Below are positions 48,443-56,437 of a stretch of 64,000 nucleotides of DNA, piece after piece; position 1 is the stretch's first letter, and every line of letters begins with the position of its first letter. The stretch comes from UBA1181 sp045639525. Its GTDB lineage: Bacteria; Bacteroidota; Bacteroidia; Bacteroidales; Paludibacteraceae. Where the stretch lies: the NCBI GenBank assembly GCA_045639525.1, contig JAZUDI010000020.1, forward strand, positions 1-64,000, given 5' to 3'. A program made the position numbers and the translations under genes. Under the pieces are notes generated by a model. The model saw nothing but the letters and a program-made list of their open reading frames with translations. It had not been told where the DNA came from and did no database searches.

Positions 48443-48664
48443 TATCATAGGTATTTGGCGTAACCTGCAAGTACGAAGAAAGTAAAGTTAAGCCCACGCC
48501 ATAGCGCGAGCAACCTTAACTCAATTCTCCACTTGCATTAAAATCGCCAAATTTTATGATAGAAGAACTTAAGCTAACTGCTTTTAATATATATTTCCCA
48601 AAGAATGAACAGACCTCAGTTTTTTCTTGTCTTGCCCAATCTCTAATAATTTCGTTTATCTAAT
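48410..48664 (-). ncRNA. Structured non-coding RNA candidate, 6S-like rod
   Basis: A transcript of about 255 bases is predicted: promoter at 48670-48702 and terminator at 48409-48442. The 3' half folds into one long rod of five nested helices: 48442-48449/48555-48562, 48453-48460/48545-48552, 48466-48472/48531-48537, 48486-48492/48515-48521 and 48493-48499/48504-48510, with internal bulges between them and a small apical loop. No plausible open frame exists. The single rod with a large central bulge recalls 6S RNA (Bacteroidales-1 type), but I cannot confirm the family. Confidence 0.6.
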
Positions 48665-48669
48665 TTCCG

Positions 48670-48702
48670 CAAATGTAATAAAAATATTTCTCAATTGGTA
48701 AA
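48670..48702 (-). promoter_or_regulatory. Promoter of the non-coding RNA
   Basis: On the minus strand TTTA (complement of 48699-48702), a 21-base spacer, and TACATTTG (complement of 48670-48677) match the Bacteroidota promoter. Confidence 0.65.
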
Positions 48703-48785
48703 TCATTGAATTTTATACCGATTGAAAACTCATTATGAAGATTATTCCCTCACAAAATGTATTTTGTCTATTCCTGTGTATATAG

Positions 48786-48965
48786 CATATTTGCCTGTAA
48801 GGCAATACTTGGGTAACCGATTGCATCGACGAAGGAGATGCTGTCGGTAAGGTGGCATGAGACAGATAGTGAAACCAGTTACAAAGGGAGGTGATGCCGT
48901 CTAGTGGATGGTGCACACTGGGGCGTGTGATTAGTAGTCACTGCTGTGAGAAGGTTTTACCTCAA
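48786..48965 (+). other. G-rich structured segment of unknown nature
   Basis: Unlike the AT-rich flanks, these bases are rich in G on the plus strand and form several helices: TTGCC/GGCAA (48791-48805), ACCGA-GCATC/GATGC-TCGGT (48816-48848), GGCAT/ATGCC (48854-48898) and CACAC/GTGTG (48914-48929). No gene is seen. It could be a fragment of a structured RNA such as a group II intron 5' part; the evidence is weak. Confidence 0.35.
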
Positions 48966-48973
48966 CATCAACA

Positions 48974-49423
48974 TTATTGAAGTTTGATTCCTTTGATTTC
49001 TTCCGCAGATAATTGGGTGATCTGAGCAATCTCTTCGATAGGATAACCTCTACGGATCATCTCTTTGGCCATCTGTATGGATTGGAACAGAATTCCCTCT
49101 TCGCGACCTTTTTCTCGCCCCCGTTTATAACCATGTTCTTCCATGTCCATTTCGTCTTCAAGGGCTTTCATACTGGCCTCGTAAAGGTTGTACTCCTCTT
49201 CGGAAAGGGCAGCGACTTTTGCCTTTTCTATGAGTTTGAGCAATCCTTTGTCCGCTCTTTCGTAAACAGATGAGTCGATATTTTCCATTTTGCCTAAATT
49301 TTTAAAAAGATACAACCAGATGTCCTTGGTAGTAAAATTATTCATATCCAGACGGAACTGGGGCAAAAGATATGAAAAAATTGTGATTTCTGTCCCAGAA
49401 CTCAATAAGCTCGTCACGGTCAT
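48974..49423 (-). pseudogene. Truncated Rpn family nuclease (C-terminal part only)
   Basis: The frame encodes about 149 residues matching only the C-terminal part of Rpn/PD-(D/E)XK proteins: FTTKDIWLYLFKNL, then a Glu/Lys-rich helix (LSEEEYNLYEASMKALE), a GREKGREEG spacer and the HTH-like tail YPIEEIAQITQLSAEEI. The N-terminal nuclease core of about 150-180 residues is absent; remnants of coding-like sequence continue in another frame upstream. The gene is probably dead. Compare the intact copy at 29468-30409. Confidence 0.68.
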
Positions 49424-49473
49424 AAACGCTCGTCCTTGTCACTGGTTTTGTAAGAAACGCATTGTTTTTTTTG

Positions 49474-49481
49474 TATTTTTG
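49474..49481 (+). promoter_or_regulatory. -7 box of the phosphoethanolamine transferase gene
   Basis: TATTTTTG, 21 bases before the ATG at 49503; a TTTG at 49447-49450 is a possible -33 with a slightly long 23-base spacer. Confidence 0.45.
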
Positions 49482-49502
49482 TCGAAATAAATAATATGAC
49501 TT

Positions 49503-51230
49503 ATGCTTTTCAATAGCGACAAAGGGCAAAGGGTGCTGACCCTTCTACTATTAATTATCTTGTTGATACCCAATCTTGTAGTGGCTATCCACGGAGAAGA
49601 GTTGGAGGGGTTTTATGTGAAGAAGATGGCCTATTTGGCTGTTTCGGCAGTCTGTCTATTGATCCCGGCGCTCTTCTTAAAGAAGAAGTTCTATTTTGGG
49701 GCAATGGGTATTTTCAGTCTGCTGTTGGCCCCTATTGAGATCGCCAGTATCTACCTCAGTCGTACTCCGACCCCCTTTATGATGATGGACACCATCTTCA
49801 ATACCAATCCCCAAGAGGCGTTTGAACTGTTGTCCTCCTTTTGGCCATTGGTTCTATTGGTTGTGTCGGTTTGGGTGGGCTATTTTTTCTTGACGGTTAA
49901 ATATGTGAAGAACGAGACCTTTTTTCCAAGGAAGTTACGGAATATATTCTTTGGGGCAGGTGCCTCTTTGCTCCTGATCGGATGCCTCTATTTCTTTACA
50001 CTTGCCCGTAAACTACAAACCAGCGAGGCGACAACCATCACAGACAGTCTGATCGATATGAAGGATATGATGGTGTTGAAGATCCATAAGATATTCCCCT
50101 TCTCGGTCTATTTTGCCGCGGATGATGTCATTCAGTACCGTCGGGAGGTGAAGGAGCGTTCGGAACGTGTGAAAACATTCCGTTTTGGCATTCAACCCAA
50201 AGAGGATGACGAGGAAGAGGTCTATGTTTTGGTGATCGGAGAGACGGCCCGATGGGGCAATTTCGGACTCTATGGATATGAACGGAACACCACGCCGCTT
50301 TTGTCTCAGAAGAAAAATCTTGTGGCTTATGACCGATTTGTCACCCAAGCCAATTTGACTAACAACTCCATTCCTTTGATGCTGACACGCGCCAATGTCT
50401 CCAACGCCGAGATCGCGGACAGTGAGCGATCCGTCAGCGAGGCCTTCGCGGAGGCGGGGTTTCGTACCTCTTGGATCACCAATCAGGATGTGAGCCCTTT
50501 CCAAGAGCGAATTATGCGGAATTGCGACGATGCGGTTGTGCAAGACAATAGTTTTACGGGAGGTTATCTTTGGGATATGGATCTGTTGACGCCGCTCGAT
50601 TCGATCCTCACTCGATGTGGTGACAAGAAGAAGTTTATCGTACTTCATACGCAGGGTAGCCATTTCCGGTACAACCAGCGTTATCCGGCTGAGTTTGAGA
50701 CTTTCAAGCCATGTATCGACAACAAGATGGACCACTTGGCGGTCAATGTAAACAACAAGCGTCTATTGGTGAACACCTATGACAACACGATTATTTATAC
50801 CGACTATTTCCTTGCTCACTTGATGGATCTTCTGGACGAACGTGTAGTTGGAGGCCGGTGGGCGATGGTTTATATCTCCGACCATGGGGAGAATATTTTT
50901 GATGACGAGCAGGAGTTGATCGTGCACGGTTCTTTGTTGGTTTCTGATTATGAGGCCAGAATACCTTTCATCGTCTCCTATTCGGAGCGTTACGGGGAGA
51001 GATTCCCGGAGAAGGTGAGCCATATAGTGGCGAATAGGGAGAAGAATCTTAATTCGGAGGTGCTGTTCCACTCCCTGCTGGATATGGCTGATATCCATTC
51101 ATCTGTGGTTGTGGATTCCCTTTCGGTTTGCCAAGAGGGGGTAAAGAGTATGGAATCGACCTACATTATGAATGGCAACCGTGAACCGGTATTGTTTGAG
51201 TTCAGCCGATTGGATCGGATGAAAAGATAG
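49503..51230 (+). CDS. Phosphoethanolamine transferase (EptA/MCR-like, sulfatase fold)
   Basis: 575 residues. Four or five membrane helices occupy about residues 8-170, followed by a periplasmic alkaline-phosphatase-type domain. The nucleophile Thr lies in VIGETARWGNFGLYGY and the metal ligands in VYISDHGENIFD and HTQGSHF. Enzymes of this family add phosphoethanolamine to lipid A or to other surface glycans; in lipid A they lower sensitivity to cationic peptides. Target in this organism is not predictable. Divergent from the Rpn remnant and convergent with the GH30 gene. Confidence 0.88.
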   Translation: MLFNSDKGQRVLTLLLLIILLIPNLVVAIHGEELEGFYVKKMAYLAVSAVCLLIPALFLKKKFYFGAMGIFSLLLAPIEIASIYLSRTPTPFMMMDTIFNTNPQEAFELLSSFWPLVLLVVSVWVGYFFLTVKYVKNETFFPRKLRNIFFGAGASLLLIGCLYFFTLARKLQTSEATTITDSLIDMKDMMVLKIHKIFPFSVYFAADDVIQYRREVKERSERVKTFRFGIQPKEDDEEEVYVLVIGETARWGNFGLYGYERNTTPLLSQKKNLVAYDRFVTQANLTNNSIPLMLTRANVSNAEIADSERSVSEAFAEAGFRTSWITNQDVSPFQERIMRNCDDAVVQDNSFTGGYLWDMDLLTPLDSILTRCGDKKKFIVLHTQGSHFRYNQRYPAEFETFKPCIDNKMDHLAVNVNNKRLLVNTYDNTIIYTDYFLAHLMDLLDERVVGGRWAMVYISDHGENIFDDEQELIVHGSLLVSDYEARIPFIVSYSERYGERFPEKVSHIVANREKNLNSEVLFHSLLDMADIHSSVVVDSLSVCQEGVKSMESTYIMNGNREPVLFEFSRLDRMKR

Positions 51231-51249
51231 GATAGACGCGCATAAAATA

Positions 51250-51290
51250 GAAAGGGAGGAGACCTCTATTGAAGTTTCCTCCCTTCGTTT
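51250..51290. terminator. Bidirectional terminator between pEtN transferase and GH30 genes
   Basis: AAGGGAGGA (51252-51260) pairs with TCCTCCCTT (51277-51285), with T-rich bases on both sides. Confidence 0.78.
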
Positions 51291-51303
51291 TATCATTGCC
51301 GTA

Positions 51304-53592
51304 TTATTCAGCGATCACCTTGAATCGGTTCTCCCCGATTTGTACCAAAAGGAGTCCTTTGGCTTTCTCGACGACTGGAAGGCTGTTCCAGCCGCTCTCA
51401 AGGCTGACGTTGCCCTGCTGGATGAGAATGCCTTGCGCATTCCAAATTTGGAACGCACTCTCGTATCCCGATTGCGCATAGATATTCATCATACCCTTCT
51501 GGATGAAAAGGAGGGTCTGTGGTTGTTGATACGAATCTTTGAGGGCGGTAGGCATCTCTGTTATATTCACCATTTCTGATCGACTCAAGACCATTCCATC
51601 CTTTTCTATGGAGAAGAAACCCCTGCAGTGGTGAATAGGAAGAGTCCATGGGTAATCAATAGATCCCTTTGTCTGGGTAATTTCCGTTTTATTCGGAATC
51701 ACATTGAAATAGTTGATGTTAATGCAACCTGATTCTTTGATGAGGAGTCTGAACTTGCTTGCCACAACAGGTTGGAAGGTGGCTGTGTAGTTCTCTCCGA
51801 TGGAAGCACCCTTCTCCAAAGTGACCCACTCGCCGTCGTTGTCGTATTGCAACTCGTACGAGTTGATGTTGCAGCCGATGCCAGAGGTCTCGTCGATGAT
51901 GGCGCCAGCGATTTCGGTATTCGCTTCCAAGGTAAGTTCCAACCACTCGTTTTCCACACCAGCGGCGCCCCATCTGCCTTCATCGCCCTCGACCAAAGCG
52001 TTTTTAGCCTCCCAGCCAAAGGTGCCCTCGTCGTTCATCCAGATGGAGGATGCGTCGATATCCTTCACTTGTGCGGATGGATTCCAATAAAGGGAAACCT
52101 CGTAGTCAAGATCCATATCCACGCTGCATCGAATGGTCTGTGTGGTGCCTCGTTCCCAGTAGGTATCGGCTTGGATCGGATACTTCCAAGTGAATTTTGG
52201 CATCGCCACGTTGTTTTTGAGCGATATGGTGGTTACGCTATTGGCGGGAAGGGTAATCTTCTCTCCCTCTTTGTATTGTCCCAACACCTTGCTCCAAGTC
52301 TCGGAGGAAGGGACGGTCTGGATGATTTGTCCCTCGTCAGGCGTGGCGATAGGGAAGGAGAGGGTAGCGTTGTGGCTTGAATAACCCTTGTTGATCAATA
52401 CCACGGTGTAGGCGTCGTTCTCTGGGCTTTTGAATGCGCAACTGATGACGTCGCCGTTGGTTGAGGCTGATCCGATGTGGAACCATCCTGGACGGACGAA
52501 CTTGGAGAAGTGTCTTAAACCGTGGTACTCGGATTGCACGATATAGCCATTGGATGATTTCCAATTACCTGTCTCCCAAGGGTTCTCTACGGTGACACAA
52601 CCATCGCTTCCGCCCCAGATCAGATTCCAGTGGAGGTAGGCTGACACACGGTTGGCATTGAAGGCATTGGCCAAGAACCAAGCGGTGTGGAGCGCATCGA
52701 TCTTCCTCTGCTCGCGCATGGAGCAATACTCCGTCATGAATTGTGGCTTATCAGGATAATCCGCCGCCAATGCCTTCATGGCAGGCAAGTAATCGTCCGG
52801 ATAGGTATATTTGTCGTTATCGTGCGTCTGGTCACCGCTGTGGTAGTAGTGGAAGCAGTAGCCGTCGAGCAGATTCTTATCCAAGGCGTTGATATACTTT
52901 TGGGTGTTGTTCCAACCGATTCCGAGCGGTTCGGGACCTAAGAATTTCGGGCAGTGCGCCATTCCATCCATCGCCTTGTGGACAGCCTCCAGGGCTTTGG
53001 CGTAGGAGGCCACGTCGCCGTTCTCCTTCTCGTCGAAGATGGTCGCCTCATATTGGGCATCCATGTCTGGCTCGTTTTGGATGCTGATGTAGTCGGGGAT
53101 GACGCCCACCTCAATGTAGCGTTGGAGCGAGTTCTTCCACCAAGCGCCGAACTTATCGTAAACGAATTGGCCGTTCTCTTTCTTCAAAGAGGCCTTCGGG
53201 CCGCCGTTGGAACCATTTATGTCATTGTTGTTTTTCAGTGAAGGCGGTGCTGACCAGGAGGACATCTCGATGAAGAAGTTGGAACCCAACCGCTTTTTGC
53301 CCTCTTTGACGATCTCCGCGTCGTGGCTGAGGTTGGCGTTATCCTCTTGCGCCCAGTTACCCATGCGAAGGCCGGAAATGCCCAAGCCATTGAATACGGT
53401 GTCGTAAATGGCGCTCTTGTTCTTGTGGGCGGTCACCCAGTTTTGGTAATAAACCATACCTCCACCGATACCGATGACGGATTGGTGTGTCTCTGTGGGA
53501 GAGACGTTAATAGTCACCTCCGCGGCGAAACTTTGCGCCGTGAAAAAGGCGGTGGCGCCCAAAGTGAATAGTTTTATTGAAATGTGTTTCAT
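51304..53592 (-). CDS. GH30-family glycoside hydrolase with discoidin-type domain and T9SS tail
   Basis: About 762 residues from the ATG at 53592, which gives a good signal peptide (LFTLGATAFFTAQSFAAE). The catalytic (beta/alpha)8 region has the acid/base Glu in YISIQNEPD and the nucleophile Glu in FMTEYCS, and the GGMVYYQNWV start, all typical of GH30. A beta-sandwich side domain follows, then an F5/8 type C (CBM32-like) module near residues 510-650, and a C-terminal sorting region (ESAFQIWNAQGILIQ, GLLLVQIGENRFKVI). GH30 enzymes act on xylan, beta-1,6-glucan or glucosylceramide; specificity is unknown. Confidence 0.83.
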   Translation of the reverse strand: MKHISIKLFTLGATAFFTAQSFAAEVTINVSPTETHQSVIGIGGGMVYYQNWVTAHKNKSAIYDTVFNGLGISGLRMGNWAQEDNANLSHDAEIVKEGKKRLGSNFFIEMSSWSAPPSLKNNNDINGSNGGPKASLKKENGQFVYDKFGAWWKNSLQRYIEVGVIPDYISIQNEPDMDAQYEATIFDEKENGDVASYAKALEAVHKAMDGMAHCPKFLGPEPLGIGWNNTQKYINALDKNLLDGYCFHYYHSGDQTHDNDKYTYPDDYLPAMKALAADYPDKPQFMTEYCSMREQRKIDALHTAWFLANAFNANRVSAYLHWNLIWGGSDGCVTVENPWETGNWKSSNGYIVQSEYHGLRHFSKFVRPGWFHIGSASTNGDVISCAFKSPENDAYTVVLINKGYSSHNATLSFPIATPDEGQIIQTVPSSETWSKVLGQYKEGEKITLPANSVTTISLKNNVAMPKFTWKYPIQADTYWERGTTQTIRCSVDMDLDYEVSLYWNPSAQVKDIDASSIWMNDEGTFGWEAKNALVEGDEGRWGAAGVENEWLELTLEANTEIAGAIIDETSGIGCNINSYELQYDNDGEWVTLEKGASIGENYTATFQPVVASKFRLLIKESGCININYFNVIPNKTEITQTKGSIDYPWTLPIHHCRGFFSIEKDGMVLSRSEMVNITEMPTALKDSYQQPQTLLFIQKGMMNIYAQSGYESAFQIWNAQGILIQQGNVSLESGWNSLPVVEKAKGLLLVQIGENRFKVIAE

Positions 53593-53733
53593 AATAAATA
53601 GTAATGAATTAAAGTAATAATGGTTTCTAGTTTCTATTGCAAAGTTGGACAAAAAAAGGCAAATATTCAATGTTTAGGGCCTTTTTTTTGAATTCCGTCC
53701 CCTTGTTATTTGTAAGCGTAAAAAGGGGCTGGA

Positions 53734-53765
53734 TTTGAGGAGAAACGATATTTTTCCTATCTTTG
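53734..53765 (+). promoter_or_regulatory. argD promoter
   Basis: A textbook Bacteroidota promoter: TTTG at 53734-53737, 20-base spacer, TATCTTTG at 53758-53765, about 65 bases before the argD ATG. Confidence 0.78.
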
Positions 53766-53830
53766 TATCTAAATTGCGGAGCGGGAAAGATTACGCTTCA
53801 TAATTTGAATAACAATAACATAGATTCTAT

Positions 53831-54961
53831 ATGAAACTTTTTGATGTCTATCCGCTTTTCGATGTCAACATCGTAAAGGGCGAAGGTTGCAAGGTATGGG
53901 ACGACAAGGGTCAAGAGTACCTTGATTTGTATGGTGGACATGCTGTGATCAGCATCGGTCACTGCCATCCTCATTATGTGGAGAAGATGACCAAGCAGTT
54001 GAATACACTTGGTTTCTATTCCAACTCAGTGATCAACAAGTTGCAAGTGGAGTTGGCGGAGCGCCTCGGCAAGGCTTCCGGTTACGAGGATTACCAATTT
54101 TTCTTGGTGAACTCAGGAGCCGAGGCTAACGAGAACGCCCTCAAGTTGGCCTCATTCTATAACGGACGCAAGCGTGTCCTCTCTTCCGATAAAGCGTTTC
54201 ATGGCCGTACCTCTTTGGCGGTCGAGGTGACCAATAATCCTAAGATCGTGGCGCCAATCAACGACAATGACCATGTGACCTTCTTGCCGCTCAACGATTT
54301 GGCGGCATGGCAAAAGGAGATCGCGAAGGGTGATGTCTGCGCTGTTATCGTGGAGTGCATCCAAGGAGTCGGCGGTATCCGCATGGCGACCAAGGAGTTC
54401 ATGCAAGGATTGCGTAAGGCTTGTGACGAGACCAATACTGTCTTGATTTGCGATGAGATCCAATGTGGATATGGCCGTTCAGGAAAGTTCTTCGCTCACC
54501 AACATTTGGATGTGAAGCCAGATTTGATCTCTGTGGCAAAGGGTATCGGTAACGGTTTCCCGATGTCAGGCCTTTTGATCTCTCCTAAGTTTGTTCCAAC
54601 TTACGGACAGTTGGGTACGACCTTCGGTGGTAACCACATGGCTTGCGCGGCAGGTTTGGCTGTATTGGATGTGATGGAGAAGGAGAACTTGGTGGAGAAC
54701 GCCGCTAAGGTGGGTGACTACATCATGGAGCAGTTGAAGGCCGCTAACTTGCCTCACGTGGTGGATATCCGCGGTAAGGGATTGATGATCGGTGTGGAGT
54801 TGGACTGCCCTCATAAGGAGGTTCGTAGCAAACTCGTATTCGAGCAACATGTATTCACTGGATGCAGCGGCACCAATGTGCTTCGTCTTTTGCCACCACT
54901 CTGTTTGAGCAAGGCGGAGGTGGATGAATTCATTGTTCGCTTGAAAAAGGCATTGGCTTAA
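53831..54961 (+). CDS. argD: Acetylornithine aminotransferase
   Basis: 376 residues. This PLP enzyme interconverts N-acetylglutamate semialdehyde and N-acetylornithine in arginine synthesis; relatives use succinylornithine, which Bacteroides species prefer. Seen: GHAVISIGHCHP, NSGAEANENALKLA, ICDEIQCGYGRSGKFFA and the cofactor Lys in SVAKGIGNGFPMSG. It is slightly short for the family. A GC hairpin lies in the 57-base gap before hisIE. Confidence 0.93.
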   Translation: MKLFDVYPLFDVNIVKGEGCKVWDDKGQEYLDLYGGHAVISIGHCHPHYVEKMTKQLNTLGFYSNSVINKLQVELAERLGKASGYEDYQFFLVNSGAEANENALKLASFYNGRKRVLSSDKAFHGRTSLAVEVTNNPKIVAPINDNDHVTFLPLNDLAAWQKEIAKGDVCAVIVECIQGVGGIRMATKEFMQGLRKACDETNTVLICDEIQCGYGRSGKFFAHQHLDVKPDLISVAKGIGNGFPMSGLLISPKFVPTYGQLGTTFGGNHMACAAGLAVLDVMEKENLVENAAKVGDYIMEQLKAANLPHVVDIRGKGLMIGVELDCPHKEVRSKLVFEQHVFTGCSGTNVLRLLPPLCLSKAEVDEFIVRLKKALA

Positions 54962-54980
54962 ACAATATTTGTAAATAAAA

Positions 54981-55002
54981 GGGGGATTCCAGGGAGTCCC
55001 CC
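54981..55002 (+). terminator. Hairpin between argD and hisIE
   Basis: GGGGGA (54981-54986) pairs with TCCCCC (54997-55002). No T-run follows, so it probably attenuates and does not fully stop transcription. Confidence 0.45.
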
Positions 55003-55018
55003 CTAATCATATATCAAC

Positions 55019-55591
55019 ATGGGTAATAAGTTACAGGCAGTGGTGCAAGATGTTCGCACCCAAAAGATTCTTCGTATCGGATATGTGAACCAGGAGGCGA
55101 TCGCCAAGATGGAGGAGACGAAGGAGGTCTATTTGTTGAATGCGGAGCAGACTGCTTTGGAGTTGGTGACCGGAGGCGAGTATTTCAAGCCGGTAGCCAT
55201 GGATGGATTGGTGTACAACACGGATAAGAGCGCTGTGATCATCAAGGCGTTGCCAGAGGGTTCCACCACAGGAGCCGACACTTTCCGCGGTGATAAGAAC
55301 TTAGCCGATCTCTCCTTCCTCTCTTACCTTCAAGATTTCATCGAGAAGCGTAAGCGTGAGATGCCAGAGGGTTCATACACCACTAAACTCTTTACCAAGG
55401 GCGTGAACAAGATCTCTCAAAAGGTAGGCGAAGAGGCTGTTGAGACCATTATTGAGGCTACCAATGGCACGGGAGAACAATTCTTGTATGAGTCTTCCGA
55501 CCTTATCTACCACTTGATCGTGTTGCTTACTGAGAAGGGGTACCGCATCGAGGATTTGGCCAGAGAGTTGAAGGCAAGACACAAGGAATAA
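55019..55591 (+). CDS. hisIE: HisIE-like protein: intact phosphoribosyl-ATP pyrophosphatase domain, degenerate cyclohydrolase domain
   Basis: 190 residues, normal HisIE length. The C-terminal HisE domain (about 95-190) is well kept: PEGSYTTKLF, KVGEEAVETIIEA, ESSDLIYHLIVLL. The N-terminal HisI domain keeps the fold start (VVQDVRTQKILRIGYVNQEA) but the catalytic signature is lost: the usual W-KGETSGN is replaced by ELVTGGEYFK, the acidic DCDxD metal site by LVYNTDKS, and the Cys/His zinc set C-H-G---CF by STTGADTF. It probably cannot perform the cyclohydrolase step; only the first reaction seems possible. Confidence 0.8.
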   Translation: MGNKLQAVVQDVRTQKILRIGYVNQEAIAKMEETKEVYLLNAEQTALELVTGGEYFKPVAMDGLVYNTDKSAVIIKALPEGSTTGADTFRGDKNLADLSFLSYLQDFIEKRKREMPEGSYTTKLFTKGVNKISQKVGEEAVETIIEATNGTGEQFLYESSDLIYHLIVLLTEKGYRIEDLARELKARHKE

Positions 55592-55615
55592 CAGCGATTC
55601 ATTAAGTTCCGATAG

Positions 55616-56437
55616 ATGCGATTCTGCGCTTGTGTGATCACCTACTATCCTGACGAGGCTTTGCTTCGTGAGAATGTGGCGTGTTACCGGGATGAAGCGG
55701 ATAAGATCTATATTTGGCAAAACACGCCGTTGGTGGATCGTTCCCGCTACCAGTGGGAGGATTTGGGCGAACGGGTTGAGTGGATCGGAGAAGATACGAA
55801 TGTGGGAATCTCCCACGCATTGAATAGGGTGTTGAGGCGATGCCAAGAGGAGGGGTTCGACTACCTGCTCACCATGGACCAAGACAGCCGTTTCGAGGAT
55901 TTCAGTCACTTCTTGAGAAGAGTTGAGCGAGAGCTCCCTTCTGGGGAAGTGATTTCTTTTGCCCCTGAGACGCCGGGAGAATCCGCACCGGAGGGAGCGT
56001 GGGCGGAGAAGGGGTATGTCATCACATCGGGCTCCGTTGTGGATGTGCGGAAGGCCCTCTCCATCGGTGGCTACCGTGAGGAGTTTCTGGTGGATGGAAT
56101 TGACTTGGATTTCTGCTTTAAAGCCAAGCGTTCGGGTTATAAGGTGATGATGCTAGGGGGAAATAAGTTGAACCAACAATTTGGGGAAACGATTCAAGTG
56201 GGAGATAAGAAGATTGTCTCCTATTCCGCGAAGAGATTACACGATATCGTGTTGTCTCAATGGATGATGTGGACCGAATATCCGCAGTATTTCAATAAGT
56301 TACATTTTCTGAAAGTATTCTATCTGGGAGAACCTTTCCATATTGTTTGCTATCACAACAACAAACTAAGTAAGTTACTTGCCATTGCGAAGGCGACCTT
56401 TGAGGGAGTCGCTTATTGTTTCCGTCGGACCAACTGA
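55616..56437 (+). CDS. Rhamnosyltransferase-like family 2 glycosyltransferase
   Basis: 273 residues. The CACVITYYPDEALL start, WIGEDTNVGISHALN and the MDQDSRF metal-binding motif (around residue 83) match the subgroup of GT2 enzymes annotated as rhamnosyltransferases. The mid-region TSGSVVDVRKAL and DGIDLDFCFKAK follow the usual catalytic pattern. It starts 25 bases after hisIE and its last 25 bases overlap the convergent MFS gene. Confidence 0.84.
   Translation: MRFCACVITYYPDEALLRENVACYRDEADKIYIWQNTPLVDRSRYQWEDLGERVEWIGEDTNVGISHALNRVLRRCQEEGFDYLLTMDQDSRFEDFSHFLRRVERELPSGEVISFAPETPGESAPEGAWAEKGYVITSGSVVDVRKALSIGGYREEFLVDGIDLDFCFKAKRSGYKVMMLGGNKLNQQFGETIQVGDKKIVSYSAKRLHDIVLSQWMMWTEYPQYFNKLHFLKVFYLGEPFHIVCYHNNKLSKLLAIAKATFEGVAYCFRRTN

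Noticed and set aside
48713..48916. Minus-strand 67-codon frame across the G-rich patch
   Set aside because: It is antisense to a stretch with stable helices and has no start signal or family pattern.
48890..48960. tRNA-like look of the G-rich patch
   Set aside because: No T-loop GGTTCGA-like sequence, no proper anticodon arm and no acceptor stem could be built.
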